Below, piece by piece: positions 47,239 to 58,228 of a stretch of DNA of 64,000 bases (positions are counted from its first letter, which is position 1; the number at the start of each line of letters is the position of its first letter). Source of the DNA: Tamarix chinensis (taxonomy: Eukaryota; Streptophyta; Magnoliopsida; Caryophyllales; Tamaricaceae); contig CM060173.1 in assembly GCA_030549775.1 (NCBI GenBank), positions 43,827,110-43,891,109 on the forward strand, read 5' to 3'. Position numbers and translations under genes: made by a program. The notes beneath the pieces are model-generated. The model did not search any database. It worked only from the letters and a program-made list of their open reading frames with translations, and was not told the origin of the DNA.

Positions 47239-47924
47239 TGGGAGGTCCCTCATATTTGGTAGGGCCATAACAGCAAAAAAAATTATTAAAAAAAATAAAA
47301 GAATGAAATGGTTGAAATTAGTGGTGTTGAATGCATTATCAAGCTCCTTAACTTGGTAAATGGAAGTTACACATTACTTATTTGCCTATGGAGTTATTTT
47401 CGTGAATAAAGTAGTCATTCCTTGCCATGCAATTATTTCTCCAGGAGTTTCACATATTAATTGGAGTTGAAACTTTCAATATAGAAGGCTAGAGATATGT
47501 AAAGATGGTTCATATATTCACCTATAAATAACTTTTCTTGGCAAAGGTAAGATCATTCATAAGTTGTGAAGAACCACCACAAAAGAAGTGAGAGATATCC
47601 ACTTTCAAAGTGTGATAAAGAGAGCCGCATAAAAATTGTGAGAGATTATTACAATTCATAATACATCCTTTGTGGGTGAGGTCATCTGAGAGAGATACTC
47701 TAGATTTTATTAGAGATGTCATTATTGTATACTTACTTTATTATAGTAGAATTTTTACTAGGCTAAAGGTCTTGTGGTTGTTACCTTAGCCTTGAAGGGT
47801 TTTTTCCAAGTAAAAAAATATTGGTGTCCTCATCTAATTATTTTTTTTGCATTTTATTGTAGCTCATTTTTAATGTCAAAAAAAGGAAAATGTTATTCCA
47901 TAGATTAATTCATTTTTTTCAACA
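47239..47924 (+). repeat. Probable copia 3' LTR
   Basis: Starts TGGGAGGTCCCTCATATTTGG right after the purine tract. Contains TTGAAGGGTTTTTTCCAAGTAAA, an R/U5-like stretch of Tork LTRs, near 47790-47815. The 3' limit (CAACA at 47924) is a guess, because no second LTR copy is available for comparison. Confidence 0.5.
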
Positions 47925-50420
47925 ATGTTAGATGGAAGATTAACGAAAAAGACCTTTTTTAGCCATCTTGAGAAAATAATTACGTTTTTCAGTTACCACT
48001 TATCCCATTTCTCATCTCTTGATCTTAATTTCTTATTCTCAATTGGACTGACAAAAAACTATTTTATGATCTTGAATAAAGAGGTTATTATATTGTATCT
48101 TTGGCTTTGGATTTTATTTATTTTTTAATTAATGTAATTCTGTATGTTTAAGATGTTGAGCACAATGAAATTCATGATTCATTAATTGATTTGTGCTAAG
48201 CGAAGGGAAATCCCTTGATCCAGATGTATAGAGAGTTTGAACCCTGCTTAATATAATTCCCTTTCATATGTGTTGTGCAAATGCTTTAATTGGTATAATA
48301 GAGAAGTGGATCATTTTTCTATTATTATTTATATAAATCTTTCAATATTAGAGAGATGAGTCTAAGTAGGCTCCATTAGCATGACTAAAGATTAAACCAC
48401 AAGGTCGAGAGATGTTGGTTTGACCTCTACAACTGAAGAAAGGGAGTGGATACTTAGTATTGCATTGTCTATTTTTCATTTATACCAGAGATAAATGAGT
48501 CTCAAATAAACAATAGGGTACAGTGGCTCAAGAGAGCATTGCACTACATACATTAGTTAGCATTCATGACTATATACGTTGATTTGGGATTTGGGGTTAA
48601 TATTCAATGGCATTAGAGTCAAGGGAATTAACCAAAACCTTAGCATTCTCTTTATTCATATTTCACTTGGTCTTATATTATTGTTGGGTTTTATTTGCAT
48701 ATTTTCTTTTCATTTATGTTTAGAAATCATATACTCCCTATTGTTAATCTAGAAATAGGAGATCTTTTCACCATTCTTTTTATCACTCCTTAGTCTTTCT
48801 GGGATCAACCTTGTATGCTAGTTTAACACCATGCACTTGCATATAGAGGATATAAAGTAGTAACATATACTCCTATTTTGCCAGATGAAACACCTAATAA
48901 GGTGCTTCTATATTTATAATATAATTTGCCCTACTTGATTATGCACATGGAGGTTTGCTTCGCGATTCCTCCTAATACCTATTTCAATTTAATTCCACAC
49001 ATCTCCTTTCATGAATGTAAGAACATAATACCCTCCCCTTGTTCCTCCACTTCAATCCTCACTTTGTTTTGTTAAAAAAAAAATCTTGTGTTTGAAAAAC
49101 TTTTTCTTTTAATTTTTTTTAAAAAAATATACTAATTATAGTAAATGTATATATTAAATATAATAATATAAAAAACTGTAATAGTATATAACTAAAAATA
49201 ATAGTTTTTTATACAAGGGATAAGAAGTACTGTCATGGATGCTTTTGTCCGATCATTTATTTTTTTCTTTTTAGAAAATTCAAGAAGATTTGCTCCATAA
49301 AATCATAATGAATTTCTCCTTCAAACTATTACCACTACTATTAATGATGATGATGATGATGACTTAATCAAAGGTGAACTCAAAGAAGTGAGGAGGTAGT
49401 GTAAAACCATAATGATTCTCTTATGAGACAAATATTTTTCTACGCCATTTTGTTATTAACTAATTATTTAATATCTTGGGCTATTTTTAAATATATTTTT
49501 TAATCTATCATATTAGATGAGATAATATTAGATCAAATTAGATTAATAAAATTTTAATAAAACAATATTGATTATAATTATAATAGTTATAATAATAATA
49601 ATAACAATACCAATAGTAGTAATAAAAATATTAATTATAACACTAAAAGTAATAAAATAATTACAATATATTAAACTTTTACAGCCAGATAAGATGAAAA
49701 AAACCTAGTAAAAAAAATAAAGCAAAGAGAATATGACATTGTCATTTAAGCTTAATAATAATGTTGCATGTGCTTTTTTTAGGTTCACACTCGAAATGGA
49801 AACTGGAAAATGGATATTGTTTTTTTATAAAGACACTCTTTGTTGTATTTCAACTGAAAGAAAATAGTTTAATGGTTTAATAAATCTACGAAACACTCAA
49901 CTACCTTTTTCTTTCTTCTTAAGATAGTGTACAACAACCATTAATTTTAGATCTAGTAAAGCTCACGGGACATAAAATTTAAATTAAATCCAAAAATTAT
50001 AAATCAATATCAATCTAAATTTTTGAAACAGTTGAAACAATTTGAAACTAGCCTAAATTTAACGAATCTGATAATAAGTTGCTCCCGAATGACCATAATT
50101 GAAATAAATCAATTTGATCCGACCGTAACTTATACTTGAGTGTAAATTCAATGATAATCTAACCTAAAATAGCCAAACTATATTTTGACCATACTCAAAC
50201 TTAATTCCAAACTTGATATACGTTAGAGTCAAAATATAAGATTTTACCTTATATAAATTGTTATATAGGCATCAACAAATTGTCTTATTAATAAACCATT
50301 ATGTAAACATAATAATATGCAACTTATATAAAAGAAAATAATGTAAAATTAGTAGAATGTTATTCTGACTACTTCATTTTATTATTACATTGACATCTAT
50401 CATATTATATCATAGAAATT
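47925..50420. other. AT-rich intergenic DNA without recognised feature
   Basis: I see no gene, LTR end or transposase here. Short poly-A/T runs occur at 49070-49130. Open frames are short and without family resemblance. It may be old, decayed transposon sequence. Confidence 0.5.
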
Positions 50421-50434
50421 TCTATTATTATTAC

Positions 50435-50517
<83 letters not shown>

Positions 50518-50520
50518 ATA
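50421..50520 (+). repeat. (ATT)n then (CTA)n microsatellite
   Basis: About 20 ATT triplets switch cleanly to about ten ACT triplets. This looks like one microsatellite array with a point change that was then amplified. Confidence 0.92.
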
Positions 50521-51300
50521 TTGTTACAAACATAAACTTATAATTATGAATATAATAATTATAATATATAATATCATAATGATAATAATAAAATTTATAT
50601 TTCTTTTTCTAATAATAATGATAACAATGAATTTAATATTTATAAAGATGATAATAATAATAATAATAATTAAATATAATCATAAAAATAATAATTGTCA
50701 TTAAATATAATAATAACAATAATTATCGTAATTACCATGATAATTATAATCATTATAACATTCATACCCATCATTATAATTATGAATATAGCAATATTTA
50801 TTATTATATATAAACATGACTATAATAATGGTAATAATAATAATAATTATTGTTATTATTATTATTATTATTATTATTTATTGTTGTTTAAGTAATTTAT
50901 GATAAAAAAAAATATTAAATCATTATATATATTATAATAAAAGTTACTATAATAAGCATAACAACAATAAAAAATCACAAAATTTAATTCATTTATCATA
51001 TTAAATTAATAAAAATCAATGTCAATATAAATTTTTATATGAATTAACTTGATCCATATTTGATACAATCCAAAGCCTTTAGAAGCGAACCAAACCCAAA
51101 TCTAAAGAAACCTAGTGGGTTAGATCCTTAGATGATTCGATATTCTCATGACCTAATCTAGCATGTATCTCACAAGAATCGCTATTATCAAAATGGATAT
51201 AAACCTAAAGGACACCAAACCAAAATTCAAAGCTAAACTGATGCCATATCATGCTCAATTTTAAACCCAACCCAAATAGACTAGTCCTAAATGTAATACC
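50521..51300. other. AT-rich DNA before the second CACTA element
   Basis: ATA/ATT-rich to about 50900. After that is AT-rich sequence with phrases such as GAACCAAACCCAAATC that recur in plant repeats. No gene. The last nine bases, TGTAATACC (51292-51300), resemble an LTR start. Confidence 0.45.
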
Positions 51301-51650
51301 CACTACTACAAAAAGGGGAAATAATAACGGTACATTAATAATGATGATTTTAAAACCGTTGCCAAATGTGTAAAAATTAATGTGTAGGATAATTGAGTAA
51401 GTTTTGATAATAGTTATAAGTTAAAACCATTATTAAAACCTCCATCTTAAAATTACACACGGTAGTTTTAATAACGGTCCTAGTAAGAACCATTATTAAA
51501 AGATGTTTTAATAATAGTTATTTAGAGTACCTTTATTAAAAGGGACACTAGTTTTAATAATGGTTCATGTAAAAACCATTATCAAAACAACTTTTAATGA
51601 TAGTTCTTACTGAAACCGTTATTAAAAAACTCAATCTTTCGCCTATATTT
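51301..51650 (+). repeat. CACTA left terminus and subterminal repeats
   Basis: CACTACTAC terminus, then alternating ACCATTATTAAAA and TTTTAATAATGGTT motifs every 25-40 bp. Confidence 0.8.
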
Positions 51651-52620
51651 CATTCGGTTCTTGTTTCATGCCAAAAATTTAAGATTCTCTTACTCTTATA
51701 CTCTTGTTCTCTCATTCTCTTGCGAACCATTCCACCACCGTATCGTGCGCTACCACTCCTCCTCTCAACTCTGAGTAACCACTACACTTTTTCTTTTGCA
51801 CCACTAACTCCAAGCAACCAATTGTTCGCTTGTACCACCGTACACAACACTTCCATTCTTGGTAGTGCATGTCTTTCCATTCTTGAGCATGTTGCTTGCA
51901 TTTGGTCCTCCTTGCTCTATAGTGTTTGTAGGTATTCACCACTCTCCTCTTACTCATTGCCTATTCTCTTGCTCACCGCCACTTCTCTTGCTGCCTCCGC
52001 TCATGTCACATAGATTTTTTTTCTTTTATAGCTTATTCTCAATGCATATTATATATATATATAATAAATGTATACATGTTGATGGAGCTCACAGTGTGTG
52101 TTACTTAATTATTGAAGTTTATTTTTGAAAAATGTTTTGTTGTTTGTTGTTCAATGTGTTGGTATAAAATGTTGTTGTTGCTGTTGAATTTGCCGAAGTT
52201 ATATATTAACATGCATTTGTGTGTTGGTCAACCTTACATATATAAATACATACTGTTGTAATGGTTTATTGCCAAGAGAAATAAAATATTTAAAAAAATT
52301 TGTAATGTCACATATAAAAACTATATATATATTCAAAGATAAGTATTAGATACTAGGATGTTAGGAAATACCATATAATTAAATAAAAATATATATTACA
52401 TATGTAAATTATTAAATGAAAATTTCAATTAGAGTTACATGTTAATAAATTTTATTCATAAAGAAAATAAATAAAATATAAAAGTGAATAACTAAATAGA
52501 GAGAAATTATTGATTATTATTATTATAACAATAATAATAATAAAGATGACAATGACGAAGACAACAATGATGATGATAGTGATAATAACATATAAGATTT
52601 ATTAGGGCTTAATTATACTT

Positions 52621-52712
52621 AGTTAGGTTTAGGATTAGGGTTTATTAGGTTTAAGGTTAGTTTTTATTATAATTTATTAGGGTTAAGGCTAGGGTTAGGG
52701 TTAGGGTTTAGC
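52621..52712 (+). repeat. Short interstitial telomere-like repeat
   Basis: Degenerate TTTAGGATTAGGG, then GGCTAGGGTTAGGGTTAGGG. Only a few units, and it lies inside a transposon, so it is not a chromosome end. Confidence 0.7.
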
Positions 52713-53895
52713 AATTATTATAATAAATATGATAATTAATATGTTCTCTTATAACAAACTGTTATATAGATTATTCTCAACTCTAATATTAGTAATATCA
52801 TATTTTTATACTTAACCTATATATATTATCTTATTAATATCTATTTGATTTTACCATGCATAGTTTAAATGATTAGATGGTAGTTTGTTAAATATATAAG
52901 TCAAGATTATGTCATTATTTTAAACATGCCGAGCATAATAAGAGGAATTTTGATTCAACTAAACTCATTGAAAAATCTAGTGAGAGTAAATAAAAGGATG
53001 TGTTTGGTAATTTATCTTTTCTTGATATTTAATGATACATTTATATCTATAGGGAAATAAGTAAAAATCAATTCAAGATTATGAGTTTTATGATGAGTAT
53101 CTTTTGTGGATATGTTGTTAGCTTTACATAGTTGATTAAGATATAGTAGAATATATTTATGATTTATCTTGCTAGTTAAAGACTTTACATATTATAATAT
53201 TTAGATTCTTTTGAGAACAACCATGATGATAAGATTTGGTGGCTATTCTCAGTTTTAAGTAGTGAGATGTTGCTTATATAACCTCCACCATATCAATGTA
53301 TCGTGCCAAATGTAGATCTGTGGACTCATGTCATATGGTTATATAATGAGCTAGGTCGGCTGTCTATGAGTGGCATATCCTATGACCTATTCCATTTCAG
53401 ATCCTATCACCTACTCCTGATCCTACCTAATATAGAACCATGGTCATTGGCTACATCTAATTTTTTTTGGATTGGTTTATCTACCCCACTAATGCAGCAC
53501 ACTCAAGATTTATTGAGGGTGAGGTGTTTACAAGTGAGTATGATCAAATATCTAGAGAGCTGATGGTGATTGATGATGAGTCAAGGTTTCATCATAGCTT
53601 ACCTCTGAGTATCTACCTCGGTTACCCTAGAGTATCCATGAATAGATTCTCTGTTGATGATATGAGGGAATAGATGACATATTGAGACAAGTGAACTTAA
53701 GAGTGATAGTTATTAGTCGGGCTTAATGAGGCTACCGAGGGATTTAGTTTTTTAGTTATGATTTTTATATTAGTTAAGTGTTTGGACTTTAGCATACTTT
53801 TGAAGTATATAGTGCTACTATTGCTTTAATCACATAGTATGTATATCTTTTGTAATTTCAACCATTACATAATGTTTTGCTATGTATGTATATGT

Positions 53896-53908
53896 ATGTG
53901 TGTGTGTG

Positions 53909-53953
<45 letters not shown>
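53896..53953 (+). repeat. (TG)n microsatellite
   Basis: Near-uninterrupted TG dinucleotides with one TATATA interruption. Confidence 0.92.
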
Positions 53954-53956
<3 letters not shown>

Positions 53957-54199
53957 CTTTTTCTAAGTATGAGAGGCTTGAGTATTGATCTATTTTTGGA
54001 AACATGTTCTCATGATTTGTATATATATACACATAATAGCATGATACATTTGAGTCAGATTATTTCTAAGTAGGAGTGGTTTGTGAATTATTAAACTTTT
54101 AATTGAATTAATTCATAATAATTACTTTTGCATGTGATACATCTAGATTGAAAAACTATGGATTGAAAATGGCATTCAGCAAATCATTTGTCTATAGAA

Positions 54200-54400
54200 T
54201 ATAATGAATGAGTGGATTTTTTTCATTAATTTTGCAGCTGAACATGCTCGAAACTCAAGTAGAATAGTCTGTCCATGTTTGAACTGTGCTTATATTTAGT
54301 GTGTCAATACCGATGATTTGAGAGATCATTTATTTATATATGGATATGATACAAGCTTACACTTTTTGGACATGACATGCTGAGATAGAGTGTAAATATG
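54200..54400 (+). pseudogene. CACTA transposase-associated domain
   Basis: MNEWIFFINFAAEHARNSS, then VCPCLNCAY, then DLRDHLFIYGYDTSLHFL. This matches the N-terminal zinc-binding transposase-associated domain of plant CACTA TNP2 proteins (EFIEFA, CPCxxC, DLxxHL, GF/GY). One stop follows CAYI (near 54298) and another follows DMTC. Confidence 0.78.
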
Positions 54401-54420
54401 ATAATGAGGATGTTAGGAGG

Positions 54421-55130
54421 GAAAGTAGTGGATCATCATTTGAGAATTATGAAGGACATTCATTAGAGGAGATGACTCAAAAGGTTGAGAAAAGTGTTTG
54501 GGATTATCTAAAAATATTTGAGAAGTTATTGAATGACTCGGAAAAACCTTTGTACAATTATTGTAATTTGATTATCCACTACTTTAAGGCTTTACAACTT
54601 AAAAGCATGTGACAAATGGAGTGATAAAAGTTTCATAGATTATTAACACTTGTAAAGGATATGCTTCCTAATGATAACATTCTACCCGATCGGACCTATA
54701 AAGAGAAAAAGATTCGTTTCTCTATAGGCATACGTTATGAGAAGATACATGCATGCCCTAATGATTGTATTTTACTTCACAATGAGAATGCATATTTAGA
54801 TAGTTATCCTTATCCTGAATGCAAAGCACCATGGTATAAGAAAAGCAAGGTCCCAGCTAAGGTGTTATGGTCTTTTCCTATAATACTAAGATTCAGGCAA
54901 ATATTTAATGATATTGAAATGCCAAGAACTTGAGATGGCATACTAATGATAAGATAGATGAAAGGCTTCTTAGACATCCTTCTAACACTCCATAATGGAT
55001 GATAATTGATGACTTGTTACATAAATTTGGTAAAGAAGAAAGAAACATGTGCCTTGAGCTTTTTTGGATGGAATGAATGCCCACAATCAAGGCACCTATA
55101 TTATATGGCCAGTGATTTTTTATATATATA
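54421..55130 (+). pseudogene. CACTA TNP2 transposase, N-terminal part, core deleted
   Basis: After an acidic linker (SSGSSFENYEGHS), KPLYNYCN, then LLTLVKDMLPNDNILPDRTYKEKK and EKIHACPNDCILL (54661-54790) match the TNP2 start. KVPAKVLWSFPIILRF (about 54850-54900) and DGMNAHNQGTYIIWPVIFYIY (55067-55130) match later blocks. The large middle part that should follow IWPV is absent, including the rest of the catalytic domain and DUF4218. The frame runs straight into DUF4216 in one open stretch (55064-55303). Frameshifts lie near 54930-55060. Confidence 0.85.
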
Positions 55131-55134
55131 AAAA

Positions 55135-55440
55135 TATAGAAGTTATTATGAATTATTATGGTGTGATTGAGAAGATAAGGGATTTAGATTACGCTGTATG
55201 TAAGGTCCCAATATTTGGCTATAGATGGGTTAATAATAGCCATAGGGTTAGATATGAAGATGGATTCACGTTAGGAGATCTCAATAAGGTAGAGCATAAA
55301 TAAGACCCATTCACCTTGGGATCACAAGTGACAAAAGTATGCTTTGTCACTGATCCTGCTGATGAAAGATGGTTCATGATACTATCTAAAAAGAAAAGAA
55401 TTGCTTATAAATACGATGAAGAAAATGATTCCAATTAAAA
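55135..55440 (+). pseudogene. DUF4216 domain of the CACTA transposase
   Basis: NYYGVIEKIRDLDY, VPIFGYRWVNNSHRV, DGFTLGDLNKVEHK, then after one stop DPFTLGSQVTKVCFVTDPADERWFMILS. This is the DUF4216 region found at the C-terminus of plant TNP2-type transposases. Role unknown. Confidence 0.82.
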
Positions 55441-55779
55441 TAAAGAATCTGTCTCAACTGTGAAAGAAAATCAATTATTGAACAATGGTGACAGTAACAT
55501 TAATGAGGAGGAAATATATTTCAGGGATGATCATTATGAAGTAATATAAGTATCAATTCCTAAAACCAATCTAAAAACAAGGAAAAACAAAAAAAGGAAA
55601 AGAAGGCAATGAGTGTAATAATATTGTAACATATGATGTGTGCTTGCATTTTTAAATGCGTATTCCAACCTTCCTCATTGAATATTTATTGTATCAAAAA
55701 ATAATTTAGTGGTACATTATAGTTAATATATAACATTCTAACATAAATTATTTATTAATTTTTTATAGATATATGGTCA

Positions 55780-57000
55780 ATAAAAAGTTGGTAGGGATAG
55801 TAGTGATGAAGAAGGGAAGAGAGGACCTACTATTATGAAAACATCTTAGATATGCGTAATAGAGGAGAAAACATGATTTTGGATGAAATACTTACAATCT
55901 TTCCATTGCCCCTATGTAGATATGTTTCTACCATACATTTCACTTGTCATGCGTAACCGTGTTCCTATCACTTATAATAATAAGAAGAAGGTTCCAAAGG
56001 GTCACAAGGAGTATATTTGGCAAGAAGTCATTGTAAATATTCTATTTTACTTAATCACTTGTGAATATCAAATGTTATTAATTTTAATACTTTAACATTG
56101 GTATACATCTATATACCTTATTTTGCAAAGAGTCTTCAATGTTCCAAAGATTAGGAATAAATGGCTTCTTAGACATTGTAGTGAGAATCTAAGAATTTTT
56201 AGGGCATACTTAGATAGTAGAAAAATATAAAGAAAGAGGGGTGGCTTTCTACGATAGAACACAACCAAATGATATGGTTTCATTGATCAAGAAAAATAGA
56301 ACTAATTTATTATATATTGTCTTTTGGAGGATTTTAAGCTATTTGTGAGATAACAATTAAAATTTTTGATTAATAATATTTCATTTTTATTTAAATAACC
56401 ATGTGCTTATATTTTCTCTTGTAACATAGGAAAAAAGTACCAAAAAAAAAGAGATTGTTAAATAGAATAACTACCGGCATACTATGGCTCGTAATGGCTA
56501 TACAAGCCTCGAAGAGGAGTGGTATCATATTTTTATTTATCTATTAACACAGAAAAGTCTAATTTTATAATAATATTCTTAATGTAAGATTAATTTTTGA
56601 TTTATAGCTCATAGCCTAGAACTTAGATCCATGTACCTTGCCCTTCAATATTAGTACATTATGGAAGAAGACTAGAGCAACAAAAGATGGATATCTTAAT
56701 GAAGATGTAGATGTTTTTGCCAAAAAATTATAAGTTTGTAAATATCCCAAACCCTACTTAGTTTTCTTTTATATATTATTCTTATTCATATAAGATAAAT
56801 TTAAATATATTTTGTACGTTATAGGAAAAACTTGGAACATCAAGTTATATAGAGGGAGTGGACCAATATAATATTGTGTCCTAAGCTACAGGAATTGTAG
56901 AACACCCTAGAAGACATAGGGGCCTTGGATTAGGTGTTACAAGAACCGGCATATGTGGTTGATCTCATGGTTCTTGTAGAACTCAATAGCAAGTGGCCAT
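55780..57000 (+). pseudogene. Ptta/En/Spm (transposase_24, TNPA-like) protein, broken
   Basis: In changing frames: RGPTIMKTS (near 55827), LPYISLVMRNRVPIT and VPKGHKEYIWQEV (55928-56035), FNVPKIRNKWLLRHCSENLRIFRAYL (56130-56210), LWKKTRATKDGYLNEDVDVFAKKL (56655-56735), and EHPRRHRGLGLGVTRTGICG (56900-56960). The order and wording match the second protein of plant CACTA elements, which binds subterminal repeats. Pieces separated by likely introns and stops cannot be joined with confidence. Confidence 0.78.
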
Positions 57001-57130
57001 CTTCATTGAGAAATTAAACATGGCATTCAAACGAATGGCAACAATGGAGCACAAGTTATCATATATCAAATCTCAAGGGTATAAGCCATCTAATTTAGTT
57101 TACCATGATTAGTTTCACATACCTAATGTA

Positions 57131-58228
57131 AATAGCTTTAGAGATAGTTGCGAAGCTGATGCATGTCTTTCTTCTCTTCTCGAGATAAGCTTTACAAACT
57201 ATGAATTGTTATGCATTTGGTATCATAAATAATTAAGAATGTGTAATATTTTATTTCAGGGTTTGTATAAATATGACTTGTTAGCGAACGACCTTTCAAC
57301 TCTTTTGGTGAAAGGAAAGGTACGCATCAATCATAGTACCCAAACGAAAATAGTCTATAAGTATAACTTTCCCTATTAGAGGGTCTGTACACTTAAACAC
57401 TGGATGATAAAGATTAAAATTTACCTTTTGGTTCTAGGACCACTAGGATTTCTCACGAGATGGATTTCTTGTGGTTGGATGTTGTTATTGTTGGAGGCCT
57501 TTAGAATTTTTTTATCCCTGTTGGCCTATGTCTACTCGAATGGCCTATATGTGATTTCTGATCCTCCTATGGTTGGTGGTAGGTCTTCGAACTTTCTTTT
57601 TCTAGGTGACCCCTTCATTGGTTTACCCACTTAATTATTTAGAGATTTTTATTACCTAAAGTAAAGACTAATAATAATATTTTTTTTATTCTTATTTTTT
57701 ATATGATTCGATGTGTATATATACGCGTCTATATTATATTCTACTGTACTAACGTGTTACTTAACTATTTTTCTAACTAAATTATTACGTATTTTAAATG
57801 GGACTATGATGTACGGATTGAGTACATGACATAGTAAAAATTAAGTGTGGTTTATTCAAAGTGTTTATGATATGTATTGTGGGGAAAAGTGTAAGTGGGG
57901 GTTGTTCATAGGGATCTTCTTTTCATTATTTATTTTAATAACTACTTTCATAATTTTTTGTTGTAATTGATATTTCTATTTTCTTTTGTTTTGAATTTAT
58001 TTTTGATTTCCATTGAGTTTACTAAAAATTTATATTTTAGATTATATTGAGTTAAAAATAAAGTTTTGTATGTTTTTTATATTATAATTAACCTTAATAG
58101 CTAGTGTAAGTTGAACATTAGCATATACTTGCTCTAGTTGTGGTGGTGATACCTTGATTGCATTTTGCTTCCCTAGATATTTTCCTTATTTTCTTAGAGG
58201 ATTACTTTTGAAAAATAAGGGTGTTACA
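57131..58228 (+). repeat. LTR-like 3' end, weak
   Basis: TTAATAGCTAGTGTAAGTTGAA, GTGGTGGTGATACC, then AAGGGTGTTACA at 58228. This resembles, in order, the TTAGC-xxxAGTx, GTGTGGCGGTAAxxCC and GGTGTTACA blocks that end LTRs C, D and E. The start of this LTR was not found. Confidence 0.45.

Larger units (their letters stand above)
43703..47924 (+). mobile_element. Ty1/copia element of Tork/Tnt1 type, 5' part missing from window
   Basis: Gag zinc-knuckle remnant, protease remnant, integrase, RT and RNase H follow in copia order (integrase before RT). A purine run GAAGGGGGAGATTT (47224-47237) precedes an LTR-like end. Many stops and frameshifts are present. The wording of RT (KKNLYNLKQVPRQWYKRF, LLLYVDDMLVVG) fits the Tork/Tnt1 group. 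It directly abuts the end of the gypsy 3' LTR, so the gypsy element probably inserted in its gag region. Confidence 0.85.
51651..54160. other. CACTA leader and intron-like sequence
   Basis: A CT-rich leader-like stretch (51690-52010) is followed by AT-rich DNA. A short telomere-like patch lies at 52621-52712 and a (TG)n run at 53896-53953. The ORF at 53303-53563 has no recognised domain. Confidence 0.45.
51301..57130 (+). mobile_element. CACTA (En/Spm) transposon with TNP2-like and TNPA-like remnants
   Basis: Begins CACTACTACAAAAAGGGG. It is followed by about ten subterminal copies of TTTTAATAAYGGTT and its complement (51330-51640), typical of CACTA ends. Coding remnants in the expected order are a transposase-associated domain, TNP2 transposase, DUF4216, then a Ptta/En/Spm (transposase_24) protein. 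I could not find the right terminal repeat (expected ...TAGTAGTG), so the 3' limit is the end of recognisable coding sequence. The right end was probably lost or replaced by the LTR-like sequence ending at 58228. Confidence 0.75.

Noticed and set aside
47925..48128. Short open frame after the copia LTR
   Set aside because: AT-rich hydrophobic product, no family resemblance, no supporting context.
48520..48640. Possible tRNA-derived SINE (GTGGCTCAAGAGAGC resembling an A box)
   Set aside because: No convincing B box, no poly-A or poly-T tail, and no target duplication was seen.
51597..52128. Open frames in the second CACTA leader
   Set aside because: CT-rich leader composition with no domain. 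The transposase coding starts only near 54200.
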